NCBI RefSeq assembly: GCF_900112335.1
Contig: NZ_FOLG01000006.1
Coordinates: 1 to 64,000, forward strand
DNA length: 64,000 nucleotides
Reading direction: 5' to 3'
Source of the DNA: Tropicimonas isoalkanivorans
GTDB taxonomy: Bacteria > Pseudomonadota > Alphaproteobacteria > Rhodobacterales > Rhodobacteraceae
Position 1 is the first letter of the stretch. Each line of letters starts with the position of its first letter. The position numbers and the translations under genes are program-made. This document shows positions 55,204 through 64,000 of this stretch, in pieces. The notes beneath the pieces are model-generated. The model did not search any database. It saw only the letters and a list, made by a program, of their open reading frames with translations, and had not been told where the DNA came from.

Positions 55204-57027
55204 ATGCAACGTTTCATTCCCGACCGCGTCTTCGACGCCGACATGTCCACCGCGGGCAGGTTCGGCGACCTGCCGGACTGGGACCTGAGCGACCTCTACA
55301 CCGCGCCGGACGCGCCGGAATTGAAGCGGGACATCGATTGGCTGGAGCAGGCCTGCCTGAGCTTCGCCAAGGAGTACGAGGGCCAGCTTGCAGGGTTGGA
55401 CGCCAAGCAGATGCTCGATTGCGTGCTGCGTTACGAAAAGATCGAGATCATCGCCGGGCGCATCATGTCCTACGCGGGTCTGCGGTACTACCAGAACACG
55501 ACGGACGGCGAGCGATCGCAGTTCCTCGGAAACTGCCAGGAAAAGATAACCGTCTTCACCACGCCGCTGGTGTTCTTCAGCCTCGAACTGAACCGCATCG
55601 AGGACGAGGCCCTTGCCACGCTGTTCGCGGAAAACGAGGACCTCGCCCGATATAAGCCCATCTTCGACAAACTGCGGGCCATGAAGCCCTATCAGCTCTC
55701 CGACGAGCTGGAAAAATTCCTGCATGACCAGTCGACTGTTGGCGCCGCAGCCTGGAACCGGCTGTTCGACGAGACGATGGCGGGGCTCGAGTTCGAGGTG
55801 AACGGGGAGGCGTACACGCTTGAATCGACACTTAATTTCCTGACCGAACAGAATCGAGACCTCCGCGAGGCGGCGGCGCGCGAGTTGGCGCGGGTTTTTG
55901 GAAGTCAGATCAAGCTCTTCGCTCGCGTTCATAATACGCTTGCCAAGGAGAAGGAGATCGAGGACCGCTGGCGTGGGATGCCAACGCCGCAGACCGGGCG
56001 ACATCTGGCGAACCAGGTGGAGCCGGAAGTCGTGGAAGCGCTGCGCAATGCGGTGGTCTCCGCATACCCTCGACTCAGCCACCGGTATTACGACCTCAAG
56101 CGCAAGTGGCTCCGGCTGAATGCGCTGGAAGTGTGGGACCGCAACGCACCGCTGCCGATGGAGGACGAGCGCGTCATCGGCTGGCAGGAGGCGAAGGACA
56201 CCGTTCTGTCCGCCTATTCCGGCTTCAGCCCGCGGATGGCGGACCTCGCCGAGCCGTTCTTCAGCAAGGGGTGGATCGACGCCGGGGTAAAGCCGGGCAA
56301 AGCGCCGGGCGCCTTCGCGCATCCGACGGTGGTGGAAGTGCACCCCTACGTCATGCTCAACTACCTCGGCAAACCGCGGGACGTGATGACGCTTGCCCAT
56401 GAACTGGGCCACGGCGTCCATCAGGTGCTGGCGGCGGGGCAAGGTGAGTTGCTGGCCTCAACGCCGCTCACGCTGGCCGAAACTGCGAGCGTCTTTGGCG
56501 AGATGCTGACCTTCCGCAAGCTTCTGGCGCAGGCCGAAACGCCGATGCAGCGCAAGGTGCTGCTGGCGGGCAAGGTGGAGGACATGATCAACACAGTCGT
56601 CCGCCAGATCGCTTTCTACGACTTCGAGTGCAAGCTTCATGAGGCCCGCGCCCGCACCGAACTGACCCCGGACGACATCAACGCGCTCTGGATGTCGGTG
56701 CAGGGGGAAAGCCTCGGGCCGGCGTTTTCCTTCATGGAGGGCTACGAGACCTTCTGGTCCTACATTCCGCATTTCGTGCATTCGCCGTTCTACGTCTATG
56801 CCTATGCCTTCGGCGACGGGCTCGTGAATGCGCTTTACGCTGTTTACGAAGAGGGTGATCCGGACTTTCAGGAGAAGTATTTCGATATGCTCAAGGCGGG
56901 CGGCTCGAAACACCACACGGAGCTTCTGGCGCCCTTCGGGCTCGATGCCACCGACCCTGCGTTCTGGGACAAGGGGCTCTCGATGATCTCCGGCATGATC
57001 GACGAACTGGAGGCGATGGAGGCGTAA
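55204..57027 (+). CDS. M3-family oligoendopeptidase (PepF-type)
   Basis: 607 aa zinc endopeptidase that degrades short peptides in the cytoplasm. The zinc motif HELGHGVHQ is at residues 399-407, followed by the helical glutamate in ETASVFGEML. C-terminal YAYAFGDGLVNALYAVY and the HTELLAPFG segment are typical. ATG at 55204 follows AGGAGAGG. Standalone gene. Confidence 0.94.
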   Translation: MQRFIPDRVFDADMSTAGRFGDLPDWDLSDLYTAPDAPELKRDIDWLEQACLSFAKEYEGQLAGLDAKQMLDCVLRYEKIEIIAGRIMSYAGLRYYQNTTDGERSQFLGNCQEKITVFTTPLVFFSLELNRIEDEALATLFAENEDLARYKPIFDKLRAMKPYQLSDELEKFLHDQSTVGAAAWNRLFDETMAGLEFEVNGEAYTLESTLNFLTEQNRDLREAAARELARVFGSQIKLFARVHNTLAKEKEIEDRWRGMPTPQTGRHLANQVEPEVVEALRNAVVSAYPRLSHRYYDLKRKWLRLNALEVWDRNAPLPMEDERVIGWQEAKDTVLSAYSGFSPRMADLAEPFFSKGWIDAGVKPGKAPGAFAHPTVVEVHPYVMLNYLGKPRDVMTLAHELGHGVHQVLAAGQGELLASTPLTLAETASVFGEMLTFRKLLAQAETPMQRKVLLAGKVEDMINTVVRQIAFYDFECKLHEARARTELTPDDINALWMSVQGESLGPAFSFMEGYETFWSYIPHFVHSPFYVYAYAFGDGLVNALYAVYEEGDPDFQEKYFDMLKAGGSKHHTELLAPFGLDATDPAFWDKGLSMISGMIDELEAMEA

Positions 57028-57038
57028 GTCCGCCTCCG

Positions 57039-57521
57039 TCAGATCCCGCAGGCAGCGCCCATTTCGCGGCGGAACGCTCCCGTTCCCCGCATCGGCGCGG
57101 AGAATACCTGTTCCCCGCCGGCGCTCTGGAGCGTCAGGGTGCTGCCTTGCGCGAAGTCGCGGAGCATCCGGTCGCTTGCGGTCAGCCGGCCGACGAAGGT
57201 TCCCTCCGCCTCCACGAAGAACCCGTCCACCGGGTACTCGCCGGCTGAGCTGCCCGAAACGGAAATGCGCATCGTAAGACTGTCGGCCACGCCGTCTTCG
57301 TTTTTCATACCAGCGTGCGGCCCACCGCTGAGCACGAAAGACAGTGCAGATCCGGTATCTTCGGCGCATCCGATCGCCAGGGTCTTCTCATCTACCGTAA
57401 TCAGCCCGCCCGCCCGTTGACCGTTCTCGACCACGGCGGAACTCCATTGTTGGGCGAGGGCCGGTGCCGCGCCGAGCAGAAGGATGGAGAGGCCCAATCG
57501 AAGGGGGGAGAGGCGTCGCAT
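57039..57521 (-). CDS. Small secreted protein of unknown function
   Basis: 160 aa with a signal peptide of about 24 residues (LGLSILLLGAAPALAQ). The mature part is beta-rich, with TVDEKTLAIGCAEDTGSALSFVLSGGPHAG and Cys in GCAED and AACGI. I do not recognise a family. Chosen start is the ATG beginning the signal sequence. Convergent with pepF. Confidence 0.6.
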   Translation of the reverse strand: MRRLSPLRLGLSILLLGAAPALAQQWSSAVVENGQRAGGLITVDEKTLAIGCAEDTGSALSFVLSGGPHAGMKNEDGVADSLTMRISVSGSSAGEYPVDGFFVEAEGTFVGRLTASDRMLRDFAQGSTLTLQSAGGEQVFSAPMRGTGAFRREMGAACGI

Positions 57522-57680
57522 GGTATGGTCCGGTCCGAGTTGAGAATTCAGGTGCTCTGCTGTCCGTAACGTGCCGTCGGCTCCGTGTCGCTCGAAAAAC
57601 GCAGGTGTTTCTGACACCAGACGGTGTGGGTGACGGTCATGCCGTCCCTCGGGAAGTGCGGCTTCGGGTAATACGTCGCC

Positions 57681-57980
57681 TCAGTCCAACTCCGTCCATG
57701 GCCACGGTTTCACTTCGCTGGCGGCGGTCTGATAGCGCGCTGCCTTTGCAATCCACACGCCCAGATCCGTCCCGAAATCGGCGAGACGCTCGTTCGGCTG
57801 GCGTTTATTCAGCAGCATGATGACGAACTGGACCACAGTTGCGAAGCCGAGGATCGTCTGCGCGATCCCGATCATGAAGTAGATCAGCACCATGTAGACC
57901 AGCCGCAGGAGCATCGGTTCCTCCGGGCCGGGGTCCGGCTGTGGGCCGTGGAGGCGCCCGTCGATGTCGTCGTTTTCCAT
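57681..57980 (-). CDS. DUF4389-domain membrane protein
   Basis: 99 aa with two membrane helices (about 22-42 and 45-65, RLVYMVLIYFMIGIAQTILGFATVVQFVIMLL), then the typical DUF4389 run NKRQPNERLADFGTDLGVWIAKAARYQTAASEVKPWPW. The role of this family is unknown. The N-terminal tail is acidic and proline-rich. Confidence 0.82.
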   Translation of the reverse strand: MENDDIDGRLHGPQPDPGPEEPMLLRLVYMVLIYFMIGIAQTILGFATVVQFVIMLLNKRQPNERLADFGTDLGVWIAKAARYQTAASEVKPWPWTELD

Positions 57981-58069
57981 TTTAGGCTCCGTCCCCTCTT
58001 TGCCGCGAGCTTAACGCCTGCGGCGGAACCTTCAACAGCATGCGCATGGCTGGTCGGAGGGAGACGGGC

Positions 58070-59338
58070 TCAGGCGAGAACCAGATCGTCGGCAAGGAGC
58101 CACCGGTCGCCCACGTCCTTCACCACCAGCACGTCATCGCCGAAATCGAAGACCACGTCGCCGTCCGCCTGCACAGTCGCGAAGGCGCGCACGACGCCTC
58201 GTGCGCCGAGGTCGCGAGTCCACAGCGCAGTGTCGAGTTCGATCCGGTCGACGTCGTCGGTGAAATCCGTCACCCGGTCGCGGCCGCTGCCTGACTGGAA
58301 CACGAAGGTATCGCGGCCCTTGCCGCCCCTCAGCAGATCCGCGTGCTTCCCGCCGTTCAGCGTATCGTCGCCGGAATTGCCGTAGAGCCTGTCCTTTCCC
58401 CAACGGCCGGAGAGGGAGTCGTCGTCCGCTCTTCCCCATAGGGTGTTGTCGGCGCCATTGCCCACCAGCCGGTCTTGACCGCCGCCGCTACGTGCGTTCT
58501 CGATCTCCGTCCCTGGTGCGATGGCGAGGTTATTGCGGCCGCCGTCGACGCTGGAGAAGCTTCCCGCGCCAAGACGGATCACTTGCCGCGCATCGCTCAT
58601 GGACATGTCCAGCGTGTCTTCGCCTCCACTGTCCACGAGGGTGAGCGACCATGTGGCGTCAAATTTCTCGAGCTGCCACCGCCCGGCTTTCAGGTTCGTG
58701 CCGACCCCATAGGTCGTGTCACCCTGCCGCACGTCGGAGGGCGCGCCATAGATGCTTTGGACGGCGAGAATATCGGCCAGTTGCGGCGTCAGGACCGTTT
58801 CGAACTTCGCCGCGACGTTCGGGTTCTGCCACGGTTCGAAATAGGACATGATCGAAACCTGGACGCTGTCACAATCAAAGATCGCGTCCTTCGCGAAGGT
58901 GGCCCAGTTGTTGTAGTCGCCCGCGTGGCCCAGCCCGAGCGCATGCCCAATCTCGTGGATGTAGGTCTGGAAGCTGTAGTCGTCGTATCCCGTTCCGTAG
59001 CTGCGTAGCCATTGCTGCGATATATTGATGTCGACCCCGATTGTGGAGCCCGAGGAAATCAGGAAGCGGTAGCTCGTCCAGGCGCCAGTTTCCCGGTCGT
59101 CAAACAAGATCATGGGCGTGCCGGACCTGTTCTCGACGAAGCGGACATCGGCAACGTTCTCCCAAGCGTGCAGAGCGGCCACCGCCAGCTTTTGCCCGGC
59201 GCTGGTCAGGTCACTGATGTCGTAGGTGATCGTCCGCCGGCCAGAGGACGCATCGCCAAAATCGTGCGGAACGGAGCCGCTGTCGATCCAGAATCCGGTT
59301 ACGAGATACTGGGACAGGTCGGAATAATACGGTTTCAT
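58070..59338 (-). CDS. Serralysin-type M10 metalloprotease with RTX repeats
   Basis: 422 aa extracellular protease. The zinc motif HEIGHALGLGH is at residues 128-138; the Met-turn is SIMSYFEP. The C-terminal half has glycine/Asp-rich RTX calcium repeats (GGGQDRLVGNGADNTLWG, GNSGDDTLNGGKHADLLRGGKGRDTF) and ends in a hydrophobic/acidic type I secretion tail. There is no N-terminal signal peptide, as expected for type I secretion. No HlyD or TolC gene adjoins it. Confidence 0.93.
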   Translation of the reverse strand: MKPYYSDLSQYLVTGFWIDSGSVPHDFGDASSGRRTITYDISDLTSAGQKLAVAALHAWENVADVRFVENRSGTPMILFDDRETGAWTSYRFLISSGSTIGVDINISQQWLRSYGTGYDDYSFQTYIHEIGHALGLGHAGDYNNWATFAKDAIFDCDSVQVSIMSYFEPWQNPNVAAKFETVLTPQLADILAVQSIYGAPSDVRQGDTTYGVGTNLKAGRWQLEKFDATWSLTLVDSGGEDTLDMSMSDARQVIRLGAGSFSSVDGGRNNLAIAPGTEIENARSGGGQDRLVGNGADNTLWGRADDDSLSGRWGKDRLYGNSGDDTLNGGKHADLLRGGKGRDTFVFQSGSGRDRVTDFTDDVDRIELDTALWTRDLGARGVVRAFATVQADGDVVFDFGDDVLVVKDVGDRWLLADDLVLA

Positions 59339-59440
59339 GTCACTGATTGACGGGGCCGCCGACGCCGCCCCGACTCGCCTTTTATGGTGTCAACGCCTGC
59401 AGTATGTCGCACGCGTCTGGCATCAGTGTGGCGAAATGGC

Positions 59441-60406
59441 CTATGGCGCGGGATCCGCAGCGAAGACGATGTCCATCGCGGCCTGCGTGCCACGGCTGAA
59501 TTCCAGCGGGCAGGGGTAGGGGGTGCCGTTGCGAAGGCTGTCGCCGAAGGCCTCCACCTGAAGGACGTACTGGTTCAGGCCCGGCCAGCGTTCGGTGGTG
59601 ATGGTGTCCCCGCGGTGAAGTTCGAGCTGCGCCTCGCCGCGCACGTTCGCATTGTAGGGATAGCCCAGCCGCAGCACGCCCTTTTCGCCATGAAAGACGA
59701 TCTCCTGATAGGGTTCCAGGCGGATAGAGACGAGCATCGACATGGTAAAGGAGGGGAAGGTCAGCAGGCTCCGGGACGTCGTGTCGAACCCGCTCTCCCA
59801 GGTTGTCTGCGCGATTGCGGAGGTCGGTTCCTCCCCGGTCACGAAGCGCGTGCTTCCCAAGGGATAGACGCCGATGTCCCGCAACGCGCCGCCCCCGGTG
59901 CCGGCCTGGTTGCGGATGTTGCCCGGGTCGGAGTTGTTGAAGGAAAAGGCGCTTCGCACGTCGCGGAGCCGTCCGACGGCGCCGTCCGCGATCAACTCGC
60001 GGGTGCGTTGAAATTGCGGATGGTGGACAACCATATAGCCCTCCGCCGCGAGCAGCCCCGCCGCGTCGCGGGCGGCAATCAGCCGGTCGAAATCGGCGTC
60101 TTCAAGGGCGATCGGCTTTTCGCAGAGCACGGGTTTGCCGGCCTGCAGCGCCTTGATCGTCCATTCCACGTGGAGGTGGTTCGGAAGGGGAACGTAGACG
60201 GCGTCGATCTCCGGATCGGCAAGCAGGGCGTCGTAGCTGTCGTGCACACGAATGCCGGGAAACCGCTCTGCGAACCCGGCGGCCTTCTCAGGCGAGGATG
60301 TGGCAAGCGCGGTCAGCGCGGCCCCGCGGGCGGCATGTATTGCGGGTCCCATATGCTGTTTTGCGAAATTGGCTGCGCCAAGAATGCCCCACCGTACCGT
60401 TTCCAT
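59441..60406 (-). CDS. Gfo/Idh/MocA family NAD(P)-dependent oxidoreductase
   Basis: 321 aa sugar or polyol dehydrogenase. The N-terminal Rossmann motif is WGILGAANFAKQHM; the EKP catalytic motif is CEKPIALEDADFD, and the second domain includes GGGALRDIGVYPLG with the conserved Asp-Ile-Gly. The GGGAGA site before METVR fits the start. Divergent from phaC and the serralysin gene lies downstream. Substrate unknown. Confidence 0.9.
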   Translation of the reverse strand: METVRWGILGAANFAKQHMGPAIHAARGAALTALATSSPEKAAGFAERFPGIRVHDSYDALLADPEIDAVYVPLPNHLHVEWTIKALQAGKPVLCEKPIALEDADFDRLIAARDAAGLLAAEGYMVVHHPQFQRTRELIADGAVGRLRDVRSAFSFNNSDPGNIRNQAGTGGGALRDIGVYPLGSTRFVTGEEPTSAIAQTTWESGFDTTSRSLLTFPSFTMSMLVSIRLEPYQEIVFHGEKGVLRLGYPYNANVRGEAQLELHRGDTITTERWPGLNQYVLQVEAFGDSLRNGTPYPCPLEFSRGTQAAMDIVFAADPAP

Positions 60407-60749
60407 CACCGGTCTCCCTTTATGACTGCACGCAATTGCGACCGAGGCAGAGCCAACGGCGCGCAACACCATCAGGCAGCCCGGAGGTGTTGTCAAAGTG
60501 TGCCGCAAAGATTTCCTTCGCCCGTTTTTCTAAGGCTTCATCTGGCCACCGTGGCGTCCTGCACTGCCGAGGATTCGCAAGAAAATTCGATGAACCGAAT
60601 ATGTGCAATTGAGATTCATCAAATAATTATCTTCTGGTACCATGTTAGACTGCGTCGAACCGTCTGCACCGCAGCGATGGACGTGTGCGGCCGGTGGAAG
60701 CAGGCGGGGTTTCCCTCCGCCGGTCGTCCCGTGTCGGGAGGAGAGCAGA
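60407..60749. other. 343-base divergent region between oxidoreductase and phaC
   Basis: Contains promoters for both directions and a PhaR-like element (60664-60674). An AT-rich patch near 60605-60640 is the likely phaC promoter area. No small gene is evident. Confidence 0.45.
60664..60674 (+). promoter_or_regulatory. Candidate PhaR site CTGC-ACC-GCAG
   Basis: It is a perfect match to the CTGC-N3-GCAG form described for the PHA-responsive repressor PhaR in Paracoccus denitrificans, and lies 76 bases upstream of the phaC start. Confidence 0.5.
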
Positions 60750-62588
60750 ATGACGAAACCGACCAGAGAGAGCGCGCCGCGGACGGCGCCGGTCGCGACC
60801 ACGCTGAAGGTCGTCTCCGACCCCCCGCGCAAACCCCGAGGCAAGGCCGGAGCGCGCACGCACGCCGCGCCGCCGAAGGTCGGTCGGCGGCGCTACGAGA
60901 ACCTGGACCGGTCGATCCGTGCGAAAAACGCGGAGATGACGAACGGCATGTCGTTCTTTGCCTCCCAGGCGGCCTGGACCGACTGGAGCAAGCACTTGGC
61001 GATGGCGCCGGGGCGGCAGCAGGAACTGGCCGAACACGCGGCGGACAACCTGCGAAAGATGTGGCTAGGGATGATGGGGCTCCGCGGCGGGTTCGACGCC
61101 AGGCCCGGCGACAGCCGATTTGCACACACCGGGTGGGACTCGCCACCGTTCTCGTTCTGGAAACAAAGTTATTTGGCAGTAGAGGATTGGTGGGAGGCCG
61201 CAACGACCGAGGTCCGTGGGATGCGGCACAAGTCGAGCGAACGCGTTGCATTTCAGTCGCGGCAGATGCTCGACGCCTTCTCGCCGTCAAATTACCCGCT
61301 CACCAACCCCGAAGTGATTGCGAAAACGCTGGAGACCGGAGGAAAGAACCTGCTCGCCGGGGCGCGGAGTTTCGCGGAGGACGTGGCACAGGAGGTGTCC
61401 GGGGAGAAGCCGCCTATGCCCGAGGGGTTCGAGGTGGGCGGGAATATTGCCTGCACCCCGGGCGAGGTCGTATTTCGCAACGACCTGATGGAGTTGATCC
61501 AGTACACGCCCACCACCAAGACGGTTCAGGCTGAGCCGATCCTGATCGTGCCGGCCTGGATCATGAAATACTACATTCTCGATCTGAGCCCGCACAATTC
61601 GATGATCCGTTTCCTGGTCTCGCAGGGCTTCACCGTTTTCACGATTTCCTGGGTCAACCCGGACGCGAGCTACGCCGAATACGGGCTCGACGACTATCGC
61701 AGGCTCGGTGTGATGGCGGCGCTCGATGCCGTCTCGACCATCGTTCCGGGCCGGCAGGTGCACGCGTGCGGTTATTGCCTCGGTGGCACGATGCTTGCCA
61801 TTGCGGCGGCGACAATGGCCCGAAACGGTGACGACCGGCTCGCAACTGTGACGCTCCTTGCAGCGCAGACCGACTTCACCGAGGCCGGGGAAATGATGAT
61901 GTTCCTGGACGAAAGCCAGATTGCCTATCTCGAAGACATGATGTGGGATCAGGGCTATCTCGATCAGGACCAGATGGCCGGCGCGTTCCGGGCGCTACGG
62001 GCGGAGGAGTTGATCTGGTCGAAAAACGTTCGCCGATACCTGCTGGGTGAGCAAGAAGATGTGTTCGACATCAAGGTCTGGAATGCAGACGCGACGCGGA
62101 TGCCATACCGGATGCATTCGGAATACCTGCGGGGCCTGTTCCTCGAGAACCGCCTGACTGGTGGCCGTTTCGCGGTGGAGGGGCGGCCGGTGGCACTGTC
62201 CGACATCAAGGCGCCGTTCTTCGTGGTCGGAACGGAAAAGGATCACATCGCGCCGTGGAAGTCGGTGTACAAGATCCGGCTGTTCAACGATGCCGAGCAG
62301 ACCTTTGTGCTGACGGTTGGCGGGCACAATTCCGGCGTCGTCAGCGAACCCGGCCATCGGGGGCGGAGTTTTCGGATCGGCACCCGGGAACCCGACGCGT
62401 TCTACCAGGACCCGGATACCTGGCTTGCCGGTGCCGACAGCCGGGACGGCTCGTGGTGGCTCGCCTGGGCGGATTTCCTCCGCGCGAAGGGCACCGGGCA
62501 GGCGATGTCTCCGCCCGCGATGGGGGCACCCGACGAAGGATTGAAACCTCTCTGCGCCGCGCCGGGATCCTACGTTTACCAACGGTGA
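60750..62588 (+). CDS. phaC: Class I poly(3-hydroxyalkanoate) synthase
   Basis: 612 aa enzyme that polymerises hydroxyacyl-CoA into storage granules. The lipase-like box is GYCLGG with catalytic Cys343; the Asp and His of the triad lie in VVGTEKDHIAPW and VGGHNSGVVSEPG. The N-terminal domain has the conserved PHA-synthase text SPSNYPLTNPEVIAKTLETGGKNL. I start at MTKPTRE, preceded by GGGAGGAGAG. An N-terminal basic, Pro/Ala-rich tail of about 45 residues precedes the domain. phaP and phaR do not follow. Confidence 0.96.
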   Translation: MTKPTRESAPRTAPVATTLKVVSDPPRKPRGKAGARTHAAPPKVGRRRYENLDRSIRAKNAEMTNGMSFFASQAAWTDWSKHLAMAPGRQQELAEHAADNLRKMWLGMMGLRGGFDARPGDSRFAHTGWDSPPFSFWKQSYLAVEDWWEAATTEVRGMRHKSSERVAFQSRQMLDAFSPSNYPLTNPEVIAKTLETGGKNLLAGARSFAEDVAQEVSGEKPPMPEGFEVGGNIACTPGEVVFRNDLMELIQYTPTTKTVQAEPILIVPAWIMKYYILDLSPHNSMIRFLVSQGFTVFTISWVNPDASYAEYGLDDYRRLGVMAALDAVSTIVPGRQVHACGYCLGGTMLAIAAATMARNGDDRLATVTLLAAQTDFTEAGEMMMFLDESQIAYLEDMMWDQGYLDQDQMAGAFRALRAEELIWSKNVRRYLLGEQEDVFDIKVWNADATRMPYRMHSEYLRGLFLENRLTGGRFAVEGRPVALSDIKAPFFVVGTEKDHIAPWKSVYKIRLFNDAEQTFVLTVGGHNSGVVSEPGHRGRSFRIGTREPDAFYQDPDTWLAGADSRDGSWWLAWADFLRAKGTGQAMSPPAMGAPDEGLKPLCAAPGSYVYQR

Positions 62589-62636
62589 CTCGAAGTGTTC
62601 AGGCGTCAGCGCACTGCCGGCGCCGCTCTTCGAGCG

Positions 62637-63143
62637 TCAGCCGCCCGAGCGCCAACCCCGGTTTGGCCGCGTGGGGAGGGCCGCTTCGGAAGACCAGTGG
62701 TCTCGCTTGAAATAGGAATTACCGTCCACCACCCAACTTGCAGGCGGCCATGCGAGGATCGCGACGAGGGCGACCAGTGCTACCGCTGCGAGCGCAAGGA
62801 GCGCTTCCCTACGGTGCCCTGTCGGATGGATCGGCGTTCCGGCCAGAAGGGTCCGGTAAACCCGCAGATGAAGCAGGAAATGCCAGGCGACGACCGCGAC
62901 GAAGACGACCGCTGTCGCGATGTGCACTGCCTCCCACCCGGGGCGGCCCAGGCCGAGCAACGTCCAACCCACCTCGTACGCCATCCGTCCATTCGGCGCG
63001 ACGTAGAGCATGATGCCGCTTACCAGCATCAGGACGAAGGTCAGGCTGACGCCGAAAGCGGCGAAGGCCCGTCCGGACAGCGGCGCATGTCGGCTGTGAT
63101 CCGACGATGCGGTGTGAGCTGCCGTCTGCGTGATCGTACCCAT
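62637..63143 (-). CDS. DUF4405/cytochrome b-like membrane protein
   Basis: 168 aa with four helices (about 26-47, 70-92, 110-130 and a short fourth). Histidines in EAVHIATAVVFVAVVAWHFLLHLRVYR are arranged as in cytochrome b-type haem binding, and match the DUF4405 family. Redox role is likely but not certain. Convergent with phaC; the last 35 residues are soluble and basic. Confidence 0.78.
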   Translation of the reverse strand: MGTITQTAAHTASSDHSRHAPLSGRAFAAFGVSLTFVLMLVSGIMLYVAPNGRMAYEVGWTLLGLGRPGWEAVHIATAVVFVAVVAWHFLLHLRVYRTLLAGTPIHPTGHRREALLALAAVALVALVAILAWPPASWVVDGNSYFKRDHWSSEAALPTRPNRGWRSGG

Positions 63144-63289
63144 GGTTCTCCCTCCCGATGGCGGGGGCGGCCGAAGGGGCTGGCGACCCCGTCCGCTGGT
63201 AGAACGCGCGCACGCTCGCGTTCCGTCGCCGTGAGGGGAAAATAGTCACCCGCTGCACCCTGCGTGCCGTTGAAGGTGACGGCCATGGA

Positions 63290-63319
63290 AAAAGCCCCGC
63301 GCCGGGAGGGCGCGGGGCT
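63290..63319 (-). terminator. Rho-independent terminator after rpoH
   Basis: On the minus strand AGCCCCGCGCC / GGCGCGGGGCT with a CTCC-type loop is followed by TTTTT. It lies 25 bases past the rpoH stop. Confidence 0.88.
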
Positions 63320-63343
63320 CGAATCTCATGCATGCGACTGCAT

Positions 63344-64000
63344 TCAGGCTGCGGGAAGGACGCCCTTTTCGCGAGCAAGGTCCTTCATCCGCTTCTGCAG
63401 CTTCTCGAAGGCGCGTACCTCGATCTGGCGGATTCGCTCGCGGCTGACGTCGTAGACACCGCTCAATTCCTCCAGTGTCACCGCCGGCTCCGCCAGACGG
63501 CGTTGGGTGAGGATATCCTTTTCGCGGTCATTCAGCGCGTCCATCGCCTCCAGCAGCAAGTCGCGGCGCACCGACATCTCGTTGCTTTCGGCATATTGCT
63601 CCGCCTGGTCGGCACTTTCGTCCTCCAGCCAGTCCTGCCACTGCGTGGTGGTGTCGCCGTCGCTACCGACGGTGGCGTTAAGGGAGGCGTCGCCCCCCGA
63701 TAGCCGCCGGTTCATCGAGATCACCTCGTCCTCCGTCACACCGAGATCGGTGGCGATCTTCGTGACGTTCTCCGGCCGCATGTCGCCCTCTTCCAGCGCG
63801 CCAATGCGGGATTTCGCCTTCCGCAGGTTGAAGAACAGCTTCTTCTGCGCCGAGGTCGTGCCAAGTTTCACAAGGCTCCAGGACCGCAGGATATACTCCT
63901 GGATCGCGGCCCTGATCCACCACATGGCATAGGTCGCCAACCGGAACCCCTTCTCCGGATCGAAGCGCTTCACCGCCTGCATCAGGCCAACGTTGGCCTC
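63344..64000 (-). CDS. rpoH: RNA polymerase heat-shock sigma factor (sigma-32), 5' end cut by window
   Basis: The visible 218 residues begin at EANVGLMQAVKRFDPEKGFRLATYAMWWIRAAIQEYILRSWSLVKLGTTS, region 2 of sigma-32, with the start beyond 64000. Region 3 and region 4.2 ([24 protein letters not shown]) follow. The RpoH-specific KLFFNLRKAKSRI segment separates it from RpoD. It directs the heat-shock regulon. The N-terminal part, with region 1.2 and the regulatory RpoH box upstream, is not visible. Confidence 0.95.
   Translation of the reverse strand, partial: EANVGLMQAVKRFDPEKGFRLATYAMWWIRAAIQEYILRSWSLVKLGTTSAQKKLFFNLRKAKSRIGALEEGDMRPENVTKIATDLGVTEDEVISMNRRLSGGDASLNATVGSDGDTTTQWQDWLEDESADQAEQYAESNEMSVRRDLLLEAMDALNDREKDILTQRRLAEPAVTLEELSGVYDVSRERIRQIEVRAFEKLQKRMKDLAREKGVLPAA

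Overview
The window is a GC-rich chromosomal segment of an alphaproteobacterium, most likely a member of the Rhodobacterales (Roseobacter/Paracoccus relatives). The basis is gene content: dnaG-rpoD, gyrA with a neighbouring usg, an hom-glpX-recJ run, nrdR-ribD, trmFO, gluQ, NifU-like and Pmp3-like genes, a class I PHA synthase, a TRAP transporter and rpoH at the right edge. There is no plasmid, phage, IS or CRISPR signature, so this looks like core chromosome with catabolic and surface-structure inserts.

Layout. (1) 73-8182: a divergent catabolic locus. A DhaKL-type ketose kinase, a TIM-barrel sugar isomerase/epimerase and a 3-hydroxyisobutyrate-dehydrogenase-family enzyme lie on the minus strand; a GntR/FCD regulator and a TRAP transporter (DctP-DctQ-DctM) lie on the plus strand. 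Three CTGACAA half-sites sit in the shared promoter region. (2) 8580-14832: a complete ABC sugar importer operon (binding protein, two permeases, ATPase) with an embedded GH63-type glycosidase; one permease carries a DUF11-like periplasmic insert. (3) 14966-17425: ubiT-ubiU-ubiV, the oxygen-independent ubiquinone hydroxylation system, with an unusual UbiU cysteine pattern. (4) 17579-28475: housekeeping genes including a NifU-like scaffold, hisI, gluQ, a Pmp3-like peptide, trmFO, gyrA, usg, dsbB, a DedA-like protein, a YpfJ-like zinc protein and a flavin monooxygenase. (5) 28552-34697: tRNA-Leu(CAA), tRNA-Glu(TTC), recJ, glpX, hom, a lipoprotein and a pirin. (6) 34829-37769: three overlapping TadE/TadG-type pseudopilin genes, one with a von Willebrand A domain and a Gly-Lys repeat. 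(7) 38077-46624: glutamate dehydrogenase, an SH3b protein, dnaG, rpoD, a tandem pair of secreted paralogues of unknown function, yjbQ, dodecin and nrdR. (8) 46632-52937: ribD and ribE flanking capsule genes (KpsC-like, KpsD-like) and a ZIP-like membrane protein. (9) 53207-57980: a second TadE/TadG pair, an M3 oligoendopeptidase and two small envelope proteins. (10) 58070-64000: a serralysin-type RTX protease, a Gfo/Idh/MocA oxidoreductase, PHA synthase, a DUF4405-like haem membrane protein and the 3' part of rpoH.

How the parts fit. The first 15 kb is devoted to scavenging: one TRAP system probably feeds a small hydroxy acid or ketose into a dehydrogenase/isomerase/kinase route, and one ABC system probably feeds a glycoside to a cytoplasmic GH63 hydrolase. 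UbiUVT implies quinone synthesis without oxygen, and PhaC implies carbon storage. Two separate TadE/TadG sets without any other tad genes suggest secreted or surface-assembled proteins that rely on a Tad machine elsewhere. The least explained items are the DUF11-like permease insert, the altered UbiU iron-sulfur ligands, the tandem secreted paralogues at 44464-45341, and the second Tad-like pair with an inverted repeat upstream.
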